A stretch of 64,000 nucleotides of DNA from Allantophomopsis cytisporea (GCA_024752435.1 CP103027.1:1054001-1118000); one strand, 5' to 3'; shown: positions 23,534-36,985, counted from the first letter of the stretch. The notes: generated from the letters alone by a model not told the origin. Numbers and translations: made by a program.

Positions 23534-23967
23534 TAGGCACTGAGGTAAGAAGAATGTGTTGCATGAACGGTATGGTGTTTGTATATGATGGTTTGGCATT
23601 GGGATGGAGTTGAGAATAATCAAAACTCCTATATTTGTATTTATAGATAGTGTAAGATATCTACGTCGTACAGTAGCTCCTTCACAGAGTCCTCACGACT
23701 ACCGATGATGGTGATCAACACATGGACTCAGTATCGCTGTCCTTGCTAAGTAAATATATATGGTTCGTGTACGCCAAAGAACATCAATTTTACCTCTGCC
23801 GCAATGAATGTGCACACAGCAGCTCCCACCACGCCGATTTTATAAACTAGCCCCCCCCTCAAAACCCCAACAAAAACCGCCCTCCACTGGTATCAATACA
23901 TGTAGTAGTGTCCCCTATACACTCACTATGACATATCTCATACCAACTTCCTCAAGGATTTGATTCT

Positions 23968-26298
23968 TCAAAAGAACTTTCCTTTATGGTCGACAGTCAC
24001 TACGCCAGTGCTAGGACCATGGTGAATTTCTTCACTGGTAGCGTACTCGTTGACATTGTTCCTGACTATGGCTGGTCGATCAAGATATTCAGGGCGATCC
24101 AAAGAAGTAAATCTCTCTCCCTTGATTCTAGCATGGGCCCACTGAAAAGTGAGACGAAGAGCAAGGGCGCCGAAGCCCCAGAGAAGACCACCGAAAGGTG
24201 CTGCCACAAAGGCACCAAAGGCTGACCAGTCGTCGCCGTAGAGTCCATTCTCCAGGAGGAGGAGATTAGCGCCAGCTTGGGCATCACCGAAGTAAATTGT
24301 ACCGAAAATGAAGACAGTGAGAAGACCGCCAAGGCCGCCGACAACAACCTCGAATCCTCTCCACCAATAACATCTGTCACTTAGACCAATCAGGAGAACG
24401 GGAATGGTGCTTGCACTGACGAGATCAGAGATAAGGTAGATCTGGAGGACAGAAGGAGCCTTCAAGGCAATGACAACGATAGGGAAGATAACTGCAACGA
24501 CAGCTGCACGAATCCACCAGATAGAAATTTTGTTTCGGAAGAGGTCGTTAGATGCGGTTGAGACCATAGCACTCTGGAATGAATCGAAGGCTGCACAAGA
24601 CAGAGAAGCAGTCATAACCAGTACAATCCCCACAACCCAGGCTGGGAGTTGCTCCAGAAGCAAAAAGAACGCAACAGAACCGTCCTGAGCTGGGTCTCCC
24701 GGCCAAGCTCCAGACCAGGCCGCGATCAAGCCGGTCGAGCCAACAAGGGTCAGGATAATCAAGGTCACCACAGCAGCAATACTAACACCAATCCACAGGT
24801 CCTTATCAGTCTTGGAGGCAAAGGTTCTAATCCAGAAATTCGAAAGGAAGAAGTCATTGGTGAGGACCGCAACTGGCAGAATGTAAAGAAGCTGCCAACC
24901 AAGAAGCGAGGCATCAGTCAGACCAGAGGAGTCGATGAGAGATTTGTCAATCTTAGTCTCAACGCCAATCGTGATCGTTGCAAGTATGATCAACCCAATA
25001 ACCATCGCGCCTTGAATATTGTCGGTGATGAAAGATACCTTGAAACCACCAAAAGCTGCACACCCATCAGTATCTATGCAAACAGAATGCGCCCAATTAA
25101 TGAACGGGGAGGTCAAGACGTACATGTATAGATAGTAGTGACCACAGCTTCAACAATAATGGTTGCCAGGCCATCCATGCCTGTCAATGCGCCTATAGTC
25201 TGTTGCAACGCACTCAACTCAGCCACCATATACAAAAACATGGTCACTAAAGTCAAGAAGCTAAGAAATAATGCACAAACGAGACCATAGCGTTGTCTTG
25301 TCCACTCAGTCAAGACAAACCCTTCTGGGCACTTCTTACGGATGATTGGGCCCAGATAAGCGAAAATCATCAGAGGAGCAGCTGATGTAACAGCATAGAT
25401 AACTACACCCTGGACTCCAGCAATCGTGGCCAACTCGGGATAAGAAAATAGAACACCTGATCCGAGTGCTGTTCAGTCAAGTAAGATCTAGGTCAGTCAG
25501 TTGTTCTAATGGTGGGGAAAGGGGATATAAGCGGCAGCACTTTCCCACGCAAGCATTAACTTGATCGAGTATTACGGTGCAATCTCAGCTTCATCTCCAC
25601 CCATTTGATACTCTCTTCCTACATTTGTAAAAAGTTGGAATGCCAAAGGGCAGAGAATTAGCGCCCGTAGTGAAGCCGCGCAGACACTGGAAATAACTCT
25701 TCTCGTCGTCAAAACTCCTTCATTCCCTAGACCGTGCAAATCACGAGAGTTATGAAATGAAGGAGGAGTTTTCGGAGGCAATCGAGATCCAGCACCACGC
25801 CTGTCTTTGTAATACGAACCTCTTCACTTTCTACTCATCTCAACATTTGCTTGGAACTTCCTCAAAGTTCTGCGTATGGTTTGGGGTATTCGTTATAAAT
25901 ACTTTATGTGCGACCGCTCAAGTGACTCGAAGCGCTCTTGAGCACTCACCAGACGCGATAAAGTTGAGTGCCAGAGGGATAGCTGCGATTTCAGTTAGCT
26001 GAGTTCCTCAACAGGAACGAAGAAGGGACTGAGTCGCTGAGATTTTGGTGCTAATCGCGAAGCCGAACAGCACACCAAGAGCTCAGCGCCTTCCAAAAAG
26101 CCTGACCAGTCTGTGTTCTGTTTCCAGACAGATATTCGCCCTTGCTCTGCTTCCTTAAACGCCATGAAATATAGAGGCCAAAGACCCTATGAAAAAATCA
26201 GTATGAAGGGCTTAGGAATAACTAAGATTAACGAACAGAAAAGCTCCGTAAGTCAAGTATATTACGGCATTCGATGCCTGTGTCGATGGTTGTCCCAT
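23968..26298 (-). CDS. Sodium:solute symporter, urea-transporter (DUR3) type (5 exons, 535 aa)
   Basis: Exons 26237–26298, 26107–26186, 25950–25982, 25124–25468, 23968–25055; 536 codons. The protein has about 13 hydrophobic segments. Typical SSS features include the GEYLSGNRTQTAIPLALNFI loop and first helices, LGSGVLFSYPEL, GFVLTEWTRQRYG, GGFKVSFITDNIQ and a C-terminal hydrophilic tail. The family imports urea or polyamines with cations at the plasma membrane. It is shorter than the roughly 650–700 aa of classical fungal Dur3, so the substrate is uncertain. Intron 3 (25469–25949) is 481 nt, much longer than the others, and intron 1 uses the weak donor gttcgt. The first three short exons are set by phase and similarity and are the least certain part. 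Confidence 0.82.
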
Positions 26299-27217
26299 TG
26301 TCGCAGGATCGTTGAACTGAGCAGAATGAAATTGGGAATGTTGTGTAAAATATAGAGTCGCGATCCTGGGTCAATGCAATAGATCAAAGCAAGAAAATGC
26401 GACAACAATGGCTTGTCAACAATTTTTCTCCAGTGGAGGGGAAGCTTAATTAATGTATCGATTACCGCTTCTGCCCCCACGCACGGACGAGCCGTTCGGA
26501 TGGAGTGCAGATCTCCGTGATTGGCTATCAACGCCTTGGTCCCTGGACCGTCTTCATGTTTTAAACTAGAGGTTTGTTGATGTCGCTTCAAATTTGAAAT
26601 TACTGTTAACCGTAAAACTATTTATCACCCGGACATGCTGAAGTTACTTAACACTCGGAAAGGTGCTTATCGAGAAAGACAAATTCCATGAGCAGAGTTC
26701 TCTTCCAATCTCTTCTCCTCTTTCTGGATATCTGGATGTCGCTCAACTGCATCTTTCCTATTTATCCTGTTCACTGTGATGGCGATCACGTCAAAGACAG
26801 ACTCAATTCGAAGTCCATTTTATTATGTGTCTAGCTAGTTCTCCTGTCGATTCATGAGCAAAGGTTGTGGTTTGAACTGGAGACTGAGGACCTGAAGATC
26901 AGCAAAGTTGTTGTTCAACAGCGGACCCTTATCCTACGACTGTTTCAGCTCAAAGAGAAGTAGCAGATCGTGAGGAATATGCAGCCCATAAAATCTTAAA
27001 TCCCCCAGTCATTACAAAGTGCTAGGTAAATGGCCTCCGTGGAGAAAAAGAAATGAAGAAGAAATAGGTGAGGATTTCAGACGCCATTATTATACCATAC
27101 CGAACCTCCTGATAAAACGCCGTAACGAAACTCAAATAAGACCAGAGTCAACAAGCTCAATGATTCTACATTAGTGAATAGAGAGGAAGAGCCACAAGCA
27201 AGAACGAAAGCTTGTCA
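26299..27217 (-). promoter_or_regulatory. Symporter upstream region with several GATA motifs
   Basis: GATA-type elements (ttatc on the plus strand, gataa toward the gene) occur at about 26622–26627, 26666–26672, 26762–26767 and 26929–26934. In fungi, nitrogen-permease genes are commonly controlled by the GATA factor AreA/Nit2 through such sites. Regulation here is an inference from motif presence; such short motifs also occur by chance. Confidence 0.4.
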
Positions 27218-29623
27218 CTAATTGTTTCCAGCAGCTCCGTTGATAGCCTCATCGGCACTGTAAGTCTGTGGAGTTGGTGTCTTCGCGCGATCCTCGGCTG
27301 TGACCTCGGTGGTAGTTGGAGCGCATCCGGCCGGAGAATATGGTGCATAGTACATCTCAGATCCAGTCATAGGAACATATGGTCTGGCAGCATCTGGTGT
27401 ACTCTGAGCATAGGTGTATGGCTGGACGGTCAAAGTGCCAGTAGCAAGTGCCTGATTATAAGCAGCAGCTGACATGTACTGAGAGGAGATTGCAGAGCTG
27501 TCGTAATAAAATGGTACGTAGTATGGAGTCGAAGCATACTGGTAAGTGTAGACAGGGGCTGGCTGGTATGATATGGTGCTGGCTTGTGGCTGGTAGCGAA
27601 TAGCTGGCTGGTTTGAACCGTTGTATATCAGCGGCTTAAGAGACTCAAGAGGGCTTGACTCTCTAATAGAAGCTGCTGGAGTCTGTGGCTGAGAAGATGG
27701 TTGAGCAGGTCCTGGACGGGTGGTTGGGTGTCTACGCTCAGATGCTTCACGAGCAGTGCGACGGTTGCCACCATCAGAGTCCTTCTGAAAGACCTTGATG
27801 TAGCTACCGTTGATTTCAAAGCCATGCTATCAATTGTCAGTGTTGCAAAAGAAAACAAGATACTAAGTGTTTTGACTAACCTTAGCCGCAATCGCAGGTT
27901 GGACAGCAGCATCGCTCTCAAACTCGATAAATGCGAACACGTTGTTTGGCATACCTATTGCAGAGTTAGCGTTCTCACTTTGGGTGGTCTGATCCTCCCA
28001 ACAATACGAACCTTCATGAATGGACTCTCTCGCAATCACTTCAACTTCAGCAATCTCGCCATGAACCCCAAAGATCTGCTTGAGATCACCACGAGTAATG
28101 CCTTGCGGCAAGTTACCAACAAAGACAGAGCGACGGTCGATATCATAGCGTTGCAAATACTGGGAAGCTACTGAGGAGCTGTTTGTGTCAGATCTACGAA
28201 CCGAGACTTGGTCAAGAGCGTGAAGCTGCTCAAGACGATACCCATTATGATCTCTAAAGGCCTGTGAGATATGGTAAGTTCATACTCAATCAAATATCTC
28301 GAGTATCTACTCACAAGCATAGCATCCCGACCATCTTCATAGTACATGAACTCGATGAAAACCCCCTCTGAGAGGTGGTAGAGGGCTTTCTCTGTGGCAC
28401 TTGGCTTCCAAGTACGGGAGAGTGGACCAACATCAGCAACAACCATACGAGCTTCACCATCCTTAATAACACGGCCGTCAATACGACTCATATAGAATGC
28501 TCGGTTTGCCTTTGCCTTCTCCGTACGAACTGGACGCTCGCAGATGATGGCACCTCTACCTTCCTTCAAAGCACGCTCAGCATCCGCGTCATTCTACTTA
28601 TATCAGTAATCGCAAACCTGAGAGGAATTTGATTAAACATACAGTGAACTGGCAGAAAGCGAAAGGCATATCTCTAGGATCACGACGAATCTTGACCCAG
28701 ACAGTTCCATACTCGCGAAATTTTCTGGTGACAAGGTACTCCAAGGTCTCTTCATCAGCACCCTTGAATAAGCTTTTGATAAGTTAGCTACGTTGCATCT
28801 CAAAGAACTACAAGTCGTTACATACTTTGCAACGAAGACACAAGCTGATGGTGGGTAGATTGACTGTGCATTACGATTCGAGACACGGTCTGAATTGATT
28901 CCAGGGTCCTTTGAAGATCGAGTTCTCATAGAGATGTCTTTCATCGTGGACTTGCGAGCAGTTGGAGAGTCACTGCTATCACCACTGCTGCTACCCGAGC
29001 GCCAATTGTTTGAGGTAAGGGCGTCACCGTGACGAGAAGATGAAGTTGTCTTCATGGAGCCATTACCGTTCTTCTGAGTCTGACCGTCGCCCTTTTTGGA
29101 GGCAGATCGGAATGGATCCTCAATGCGACTCTGGGAAGATTGAATTATGAAGCCGTCTCGGAATCTATCAATTGAGTTAACTTTCAGAACACTGATGGAG
29201 TAAGCTGAGATACTTACCTAGCAGCTGGTGGCGTGTAAGGGGTAGCTTTCTTAGCAGTCTGAGTGCCATCCTGAGCGTTGGTGATATCAAGACCTTGGAA
29301 CTTATCAATGATACCTAGAGTGGGGATGTCAAAATTGTCTTCCCCATACAATATACATATCGACGCGTAAGATCTTGCCTCATGAAAGGCAGGGAGACAT
29401 GTTGAAGGCTCCACGAAAGGGAAGGTATGCACTTACCATTAGCAATAGGGACACTTGGAGTTGGAGCAACACTATCGCCAGTATTGCTCTCTGCGTAAGT
29501 ACTGGCTGGTGAGATGGTGTTTGAATCAGTGACATCAGTGGAGCCGGTGTGGATAACTGTCTCCTGAGAAGCAGGAACAGCTGTAACACGCTCCGACTTG
29601 TCTGGAGTCACCAAGGATGCCAT
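27218..29623 (-). CDS. Multi-RRM RNA-binding protein, Rim4-like (8 exons, 654 aa)
   Basis: Exons 29437–29623, 29218–29314, 28826–29164, 28643–28772, 28315–28593, 28012–28261, 27881–27954, 27218–27826; 655 codons. After a Ser/Thr-rich N-terminus there are three RRM-like units. The first is near residues 200–275 (ACVFVAN, PFAFCQFTN), a degenerate second near 282–345 (RAFYMSRIDGR), and the third near 385–465 (RSVFVGNLPQGI, VFAFIEF). The tail is rich in Tyr, Pro and Gln and looks disordered. The first RRM resembles the PSxCVFVA start of yeast Rim4, a translational repressor in meiosis. The intron at 27955–28011 is 57 nt with no stop in frame, so an unspliced form would add 19 residues. The RRM call is firm; the Rim4 link is tentative. 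Confidence 0.78.
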
Positions 29624-31121
29624 GATTGGATACAGTAGGTGTTATAAAACGTGAGGGATGGATGGAAGGTATGTGTGAGATGGTTGGTGTTGGTACGCAA
29701 GAGTGATATGAGACAATTGATGCTCAGCACTTGGCACGTAGGAAAGTGGGAAAGGTGTGTGTTTAAACGAAGAAAGAGTGTGGCTGCGTATCAATTGAAG
29801 AGAAAGTGGAAAGGAATTTGTCGAGTGAGTGCGTGATGAGAAGGAAAGAAAAGATGAATTGGGTGGCGAAATAGGAACTTATATACATAAGTTCTGGAGA
29901 GACGCGATCAATGTTGAAGTAAGGTTTTATATCGAGTTCCCTTTCTGGAAACCACGAGGTTAAGAGGGGGGCGGGGAATATTGGAACGATGATGGAGGGA
30001 CGGCACGATCCTCCGATGAGAGATGGATGAGGCAGTTGCGGATGGGCTGAGTTGTGGCAGGCACCGCAGCAATGGGAGGCATGGCAGGCACGATGGCCTG
30101 GTAGGCACACTCATCGAGATAGCTACCAAAATACAGTATCAACAAAGCACCTCATGATTGTGTGTTCAGAAAAGGCGTTTGTAGCTGGGAAATATGAAGG
30201 GATCGTGGTTACAAGCAGCATGAAGTTAACTTATGAGAGTCAGTTGCTCTCGCTTTCTTTATGCTACTGAGACGTCTTCATATCGGGATCTATATCATAA
30301 AAGCATGATAGCATTGACGGTTATAACTCAGGGCCACCGTGCCGAATGATTCCTTCATCAACTCTCAATCATCTCTTATGGGGCTCCCGATGCTCTGGTT
30401 GCTCTCAATGCTCTCGCAGGATTTCACGCAGCTGGGAAGCAATCTACTCTTCTTCGATAATGGGGGCGGGAGCAGTTCTTAGCGTCGTTATGCAAACAGA
30501 GATATCCCCAAGACTTCTGGATGCCAATGTCGAATACTCCATCCATCCTCCTTCCATACAATAACTTTATGTTCCGTGATGTTGAAGCTGGTATGATGAT
30601 GATCGATTCCGTCCGTCTCTCATATTGCTTCGATCTTGATCGTTTCTCATGTGAAGCTTTTCACTATCTTGAATTGGTGGTTTCATGATAGATGCGCGCA
30701 TCTCATATGATGATGCGAAGTTGCTCAAACGGGCAACAACCATCAACATTATTTGCACTTGTCCCCAAAAGCCATCTGACTTCAGTACCAGATCTTTGCA
30801 ATGCTTTGAAGGGTATTTGCAAAAACCACTGAAATTTGTATATGAGGCTAGTTGAGCATCATTTTGATCTTCAGCTCTGTGATGTTGTTCATCAAGCAAA
30901 TACTCTAACAGACATGTATTGTGATATCCAAATTATTATCAGATCATCTTATCCTATAAGGTTCAACCAATGACCTAGGTACATACCTCAAGACACACTT
31001 ACGCGAGCTCAAATGAGCTTAATTGAACATGAATTACCGTACTCCGATGGGGCTGGTGGAGTCGAGTACTGCACATCACCTGGGCGCATATCTTACGTTA
31101 TAGCTACGAAGTCGATCTCCT

Positions 31122-31155
<34 letters not shown>

Positions 31156-31858
31156 CTCGTTCCACATAGTAGTACACTTTTCTTAATACAGTAATAAATT
31201 CGGTACGTTTACCTATGTATACACTTCCGTTTCTTTAGTTTTGACAACATCACTTTTATCACTTACGTAGTAACTACGATTGATCGTAGCATTGACATGC
31301 CCGACAGCTTGAGAGCAGGAAGACAGTTTCAATTCAATAATACAATCTTTCCGAATGAGCCACGGGGTGGTCGTAGAGCCATAAATCGAGGATGTTTCAC
31401 AAGAAGGTCAGAACAATTGGTATTAAACCGATTGACATAGGTAGCTAGCACTGCGAACTTTGGTTTATGTAGCGAAAGATGATTAAAGATTGGAAGAAGG
31501 ACAATTGAAGGGCAAGCATGGTGAGAAGAACATATGGAATGACGAGCAGGTTGAAACCGCAGTCAACTGAATCTAAACAAAATATAACTATCACATCGAG
31601 TAACTCTCTCACATGCAGTACCACAAATCAATGAGATTCTCTTGATCCATAGTGACACTCCGTGCCCTCTGAATAAGCAGCTTGTGCCTATCGCTGATGC
31701 ACCTAAGGTCGTGTTTGCATGGTTTGCAGAGACGCGACTTCCAAATTCCTCAGCCTTGTCTAAACAGGCTGAAGTTTTATAAACACAACAGAAATTCCAT
31801 TGATGACCAACATAAACAATCCAGATGTACGAGAGATGATGTTAAAGTGGCGGAGAAG
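29624..31858. other. Divergent spacer between RRM gene and APC5
   Basis: AT-rich upstream regions of both genes. Open frames (29763–30110, 30567–30899) lack any coding signature. An AT microsatellite is listed separately. Confidence 0.45.
31125..31152. repeat. (TA)14 microsatellite
   Basis: Uninterrupted TA run about 0.7 kb upstream of APC5. Confidence 0.9.
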
Positions 31859-34301
31859 ATGACTAGATATCTTACGCCGGCCAAGGTTGGACTCTTATGC
31901 CTCATCGAGCTCTACACAGACAACGCCATACCTACTGCGTCCACAATTTCCACACTCTCATTTATAATAGATCATATACTCCCTACAGCTTCTCCAAAGC
32001 ATCGGAGGTCTTCTTCCAATGGTACGACTCCAATACCTAGCCGTGATTTCACTATAAGTATCCGGGACTTCGAGAAGCTGCTCGGATCACATCCTTCTGC
32101 TGCTGGCCTACCTGGTCGAACGTTATGGGACCACTTCTTGAAGAAGCTCTGGAGCCTTGATTCCCTCGATGCCCTTCACGTATTTTTCGATAGACGTACA
32201 CATTTGCTCGTTCGCACGCGTGAAGAGCAGAAGCACGATGAGGAGATGGGCATTCCTCCATCAAGTGGCGAGGTTATTTTGCTCTCGCGCACATCACCTT
32301 TTGGCGCCTTCGTTCGAAGATGTCAACTGGAATTCACTCGCCTCCAACTCAATGATGCTATGAGTCTGTGGAAAGAGTTCATCGCGTATCGTCGCCCTAC
32401 ATTACCATTCTGGAGGAAGAGAAATCCTAAAGCGCCCAGTGATGGATGGGAGGGATTGGATGTGGTCCTGAATTCGGGAGAAGAGAGCTGGAAGAATGAG
32501 GTGCTGGCTAAAGTAGCATACGGCGATCTAATGGATGGAACCATTGGTAGCAAAGATCTTGTCAGTACTCATGATGTGGAGAAGCTGCTGGAGTTTCAAG
32601 TTGACCAAATGCAAAGTAAGTTCCTCGAGAGCCCAGTCAATACTGTATACTAAATGTGACAGAACTTGGTAACAGAGTACCCGAGGACGTTAGAGATCGA
32701 TTTCAAGAAGTACTTGCTGGAAATGTGATTATACCCAGTTTGACACATTATGTTAGGTAAGGCATGGTATACTATAGTTACGAACAGAAAACTAATAATG
32801 GAATAGCTTTCTTGATGCGTGGCATGCAGGCGACTATCCAACGTCCTTCGATAGCTTGCATCGCTTTTTTGATTACACAATGCAAAACCGAGACAGACTA
32901 TTTTATCAATATGCACTGTTGAACCTTGCTGTATTACAGGCTGACTTTGGCTGTTACCAAGAAGCGGTGGCTGCAATGCAGGAAACGGTTTCCACCGCCA
33001 GAGAGAACAAGGACATGGGCTGTCTCAATTTCAGTTTGAGCTGGTTGTACCACTTTGGAAAGGCACATCCAAACATTATCGCCGACACCGACAAGTCAAA
33101 TATGCTAGGTGTGGAACGGGAAGGTCTTGCGTTTCTACGTGCCAAAGCTAAGGAGTCGGGTATGTCTCCGCTTTGGAGCTCTTCCCTATTGAGTGAAGCA
33201 AAGATGGGGCTTTCGAATGGCGAAAGTGTGGCCGCAGCCTTTGAGGATATTCTCCGAAGCTCGCAGATCACAATCACAAAGAATCTGATGAACTCAGTGG
33301 GTTCGTTGATGCTCATGCAGTCAGCAATATGGAGCCGTCTCGGTATTACACAACTGGCGTGGATATATTGTGAGACCTTCATACGCAGCCATTCGACGGA
33401 TGCACCATTCGATGATATTCTGAAATTCAATTGCAGAAGCGCCTACCTTCTAACTCAAAAAGGGAAATATGATGAAGCGAAGGCTAAACTTGAAGGTCTC
33501 GATGCAAATTCCCTACGGTCGTTAAAGGCAAACCAATATTACCAGCGTTTCCGGGGCGTGCTTATGTTAAAACGTGACCTCCACCATAATCACCTTGATG
33601 GCGCGAACTATCTCCTCTCTCAACTCTCCCAACATCAATCTGGTGATCAAGACTTGGTGTTTGAGATTCAGACATTACACGTTGACTACCTGATGCGCCG
33701 CAAAGATTTCCCTGCTGCACTTGACATGATTGAGAAAATCGCTGCGAAATTGAAGGAAGATGGCGAGGACCTGTACTACCGTATTCGGGTTCTAATTCTC
33801 AAGGCAATGCTCTACGACAAATGTGGCCGACCACAAAAGGGCTTTTCTGTTGCTGTGCGAGCGGCAAACATAGCTTGGCGAGCTAGACTTCTTCCAGCAC
33901 TATGGCATGCCATGGGTGTTCTTGCTAATATTCTCACCTCACTTTTTTCTTTCTCTGCTGCTATATCAATCCTCACTGCTGTTGTTCCGCGCGCGCTTGA
34001 GGTTTCCGACAGTGCTTTGTCTGCGCAATTATATTCCTTCCTTGCCGATGCATATGTAGGGCTTGCTGGTGAGACGGAAGACGGGAGTATCAAGAGGACT
34101 GAATGCTTCACAAAAGCGATAGAGTTCATTGATAGGGCTTTCTCGGAATGGAGTCATTTAGAGGATGTGGAAGGACAGTGCGAAATGATGGCCAAGAAGG
34201 CTACGATTATGCATCTTGTGGGCGATACGGCATTGGCGAATGATTATGCAGCGAAGTACCTGGATCTTAAGAGAGAGGGGAAAGAGTTAGTTGTAATATA
34301 A
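31859..34301 (+). CDS. APC5: Anaphase-promoting complex subunit 5 (3 exons, 781 aa)
   Basis: Exons 31859–32615, 32663–32756, 32807–34301; 782 codons. The start was set at MTRYLTPAKVGLLCLIELY, the usual fungal Apc5 N-terminus; the frame is open for another 59 codons upstream from an ATG at 31682. The body is helical and TPR-like, with the conserved Apc5 segment around residues 300–345 (LFYQYALLNLAVLQADFGCY, EAVAAMQETVSTAREN) and the following LSWLYHFGKAHP. Apc5 is a scaffold of the ubiquitin ligase APC/C that drives anaphase and mitotic exit. APC5 is a frequent neighbour of the MAT locus in filamentous ascomycetes, which fits its place here. Confidence 0.9.
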
Positions 34302-34752
34302 TGTAATTGAAGAGATGCTAGTTTCTGGTACGAATTTCGATCTCCATTGATCTTTACGGCATAGTTATGTATGTCATGTCTTCACGAGCAAAACAGCGCT
34401 AGGAAGCAGTTCGTGTAGCTAGGATTGGAGGACACCAGCAAGCTTTCAACGTGGATCGTTATAGGAACATAGTGTGTAGTTGACTTAAGCAATCAGGTAC
34501 AATTGATTCACAGTGAGGTCATGGTGTTAACGGATGTTGTCTCGAGGTTTGTGAGCTCTCGCTTAGCTTCGATATTGATGTCACATGACTTGGCGATGAC
34601 GCGCGAGTTTCTGGAGCATCTCATTGGATTGATTATACATGTGTTTCGATGAAGTGACAAGAGTTTTTTAGAATATTGTCCTGAGTAATACCAACTGCCG
34701 GAGACATGCTCAGCAGGATTGGTCATTCTTTAGTACCAGGAGAACGCTCAAG

Positions 34753-36985
34753 ATGGGGCTGAGGATTACCACATGGAATGGTAGGTGCACGCACGCCTCA
34801 AGATACTACAAGCTCATACTGATCACTTCACAGTCAATGGGATTCGGTTAGTAGAACCGGCTGAGAGATATCAGCAGCTCATCACTTCATGAGACCGAGT
34901 TTAATTACGGGGAAAATATAGCTAACAAAAATTACAACCCAGAAATCCTTTTGGCTATCAGCCATGGCGAGACAAGCGGACTTTCGCGGTGAGTATCCTT
35001 GGACCCTGTGATTAGGAGAAAGATCTAATTGCTCCTAGGCAATGTTCGACATTCTGGAGAGCGATATCGTGGTTATGCAAGAGACTAAGATTCAAAGAAA
35101 AGATCTTCGGGATGATATGGTTCTTGTTCCGGGGTGGGATGTTTACTTCAGTTTGCCCAAACATAAGAAAGGTATATATTTATTCGCACTAGGCTCAATA
35201 AATTCGACTGACTTAACAACAGGTTATTCTGGGGTTGCCATATATACAAGAAGTGCTGTGTGTGCTCCGATCAGAGCGGAAGAAGGCATCACCGGGGTTC
35301 TGTGCCCTCCGAACTCTTCGACAAGCTTCTCCAACATGCCAGAATATCAGCGGATTGGCGGATACCCTTCTATGAGTCAACTTGAAGACTGCAACCTCGA
35401 TACAACTACCCTTGATTCTGAAGGTCGATGTGTTGTTCTTGAGTTCCCTGCTTTTGTACTCATTGGAGTATACTGTCCCGCCAATCGTGACGAAAGTCGA
35501 GACGATTTCCGCATCGGCTTCCTGACAGCACTCGATGCCCGAGTCAGAAACCTTGTTGCGCTTGGTAAGCGCGTCTTCCTGACTGGTGATCTCAATATCA
35601 TTCGCGATGAGCTTGATACGGCGAATGCCAAAGAACAACTTCAAAAACACGGCATGACTATGGAAGAATACATGTCGACGCCTGCTCGGCGCATGCTTAA
35701 TCATTTACTGGAGGATGGGAAGATTGTTGGAAGTCGGGACGAAGGAAGAGATACTCCTGTGATGTGGGATATCTGCCGTGCCTTTCACCCAGAAAGAAAA
35801 GGCATGTTCACCTGCTGGGAGCAGAAAATAAATGCAAGACCAGGAAACTTTGGTTCACGGATTGATTATGTTCTCTGCAGCAGCAACTGGAAGGACTGGT
35901 TCTGCGATTCAAACATCCAGGAAGGGTTGATGGGTTCTGATCATTGTCCAGTTTATGCGGTTATCAAGGATAAGGTGAACATTGAAGGATCAGACGTTGA
36001 TATTCGGGATGTTATGAACCCGAGCGGTACCTTCAAAGATGGACAGCGGCTACGCGAATGGTCGAACAAAGATCTTCTACCAATGTCGGCCAAACTTATT
36101 CCCGAATTTGACAGAAGACGCAGCATCCGTGACATGTTTACGAAGAAACCTTCCTTGCCATCAGGAGAGAGCGCTCGGAGTATCCTTCCAATGGAAGAGT
36201 CAATGACTGAGAATGAAAATGGATCTTCCACCCAGACGCCTGTTGCTGCGTCTCCCGGACAAAAGAAAAATGACCTGAGCAGTACTAATGTAGTTGCGAT
36301 GCCTGGTGAAGACGGCGATTCTGTTCCTTTACCAGCCTTACATTCTTCGGTACAAGCTACCACAACAGCCAAGAGAACAACTGAACCATTCGCACCAGTA
36401 CCGCCCTCAAAACGCACGAAGCCAAGCTCAGCTTCTAAAGTCAATGCCAGTAATGGGAGAGGTCAACCTGCCAAGGGCCAAAAGAGTTTGATGGGCTTCT
36501 TCAAGCCAAAGACCTTAACGCCTGGTGAACAAGACACAGTGCCACTACCAAAGGTTGACAAATCGGAAAACAAGAACACCTCGCAGTCTTTTCCTTACGA
36601 AACACCACCGCATTTCCCCATGGACTCGGATTCTGCTTCAAATCTGAAGACACCAGAGGAAGAAGAACCTAACAAAAAAACTCAATTGAATGATAGCTCG
36701 AAGAATATCCATAGCATATTTAAACTAGAAGATCAGCCTGATGTTGTTGATCCCATAGTAGCAAAAGAATCCTGGTCGAAGCTTCTCGGCAAGCGTGTGG
36801 TTCCCCGGTGCGAGCATAATGAGCCTTGCGTATCGTATGTAACCAAAAAGGCTGGTGTCAATTGCGGTCGCTCATTCTACATGTGCCCAAGACCCTTGGG
36901 ACCAAGTGGACAAAAAGAGAAAAACTCACAGTGGAGATGTGGCACCTTCATTTGGAGCAGTGATTGGACTGGTGATGGATCATAG
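34753..36985 (+). CDS. APN2: AP endonuclease 2 (5 exons, 660 aa), left flank of MAT
   Basis: Exons 34753–34780, 34834–34846 (13 nt), 34943–34988, 35039–35171, 35223–36985; 661 codons. The exonuclease/endonuclease/phosphatase fold carries TTWNVNGIR, the metal-binding Glu in VVMQETKIQ, GDLNI and GSDHCPVY. A PIP-box-like QKSLMGFFKP lies near residue 493 for PCNA binding. A C-terminal Zf-GRF finger has CEHNEPC, NCGRSFYMCPRP and CGTFIW. The enzyme removes 3' blocking groups and abasic sites in the nucleus. Intron 4 (35172–35222) is 51 nt with no in-frame stop. APN2 is a classic flank of MAT in Pezizomycotina. Confidence 0.93.

Noticed and set aside
31682..31858. 59-codon N-terminal extension of APC5
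   Set aside because: The usual fungal Apc5 N-terminus aligns with the ATG at 31859, and the upstream codons show no similarity.
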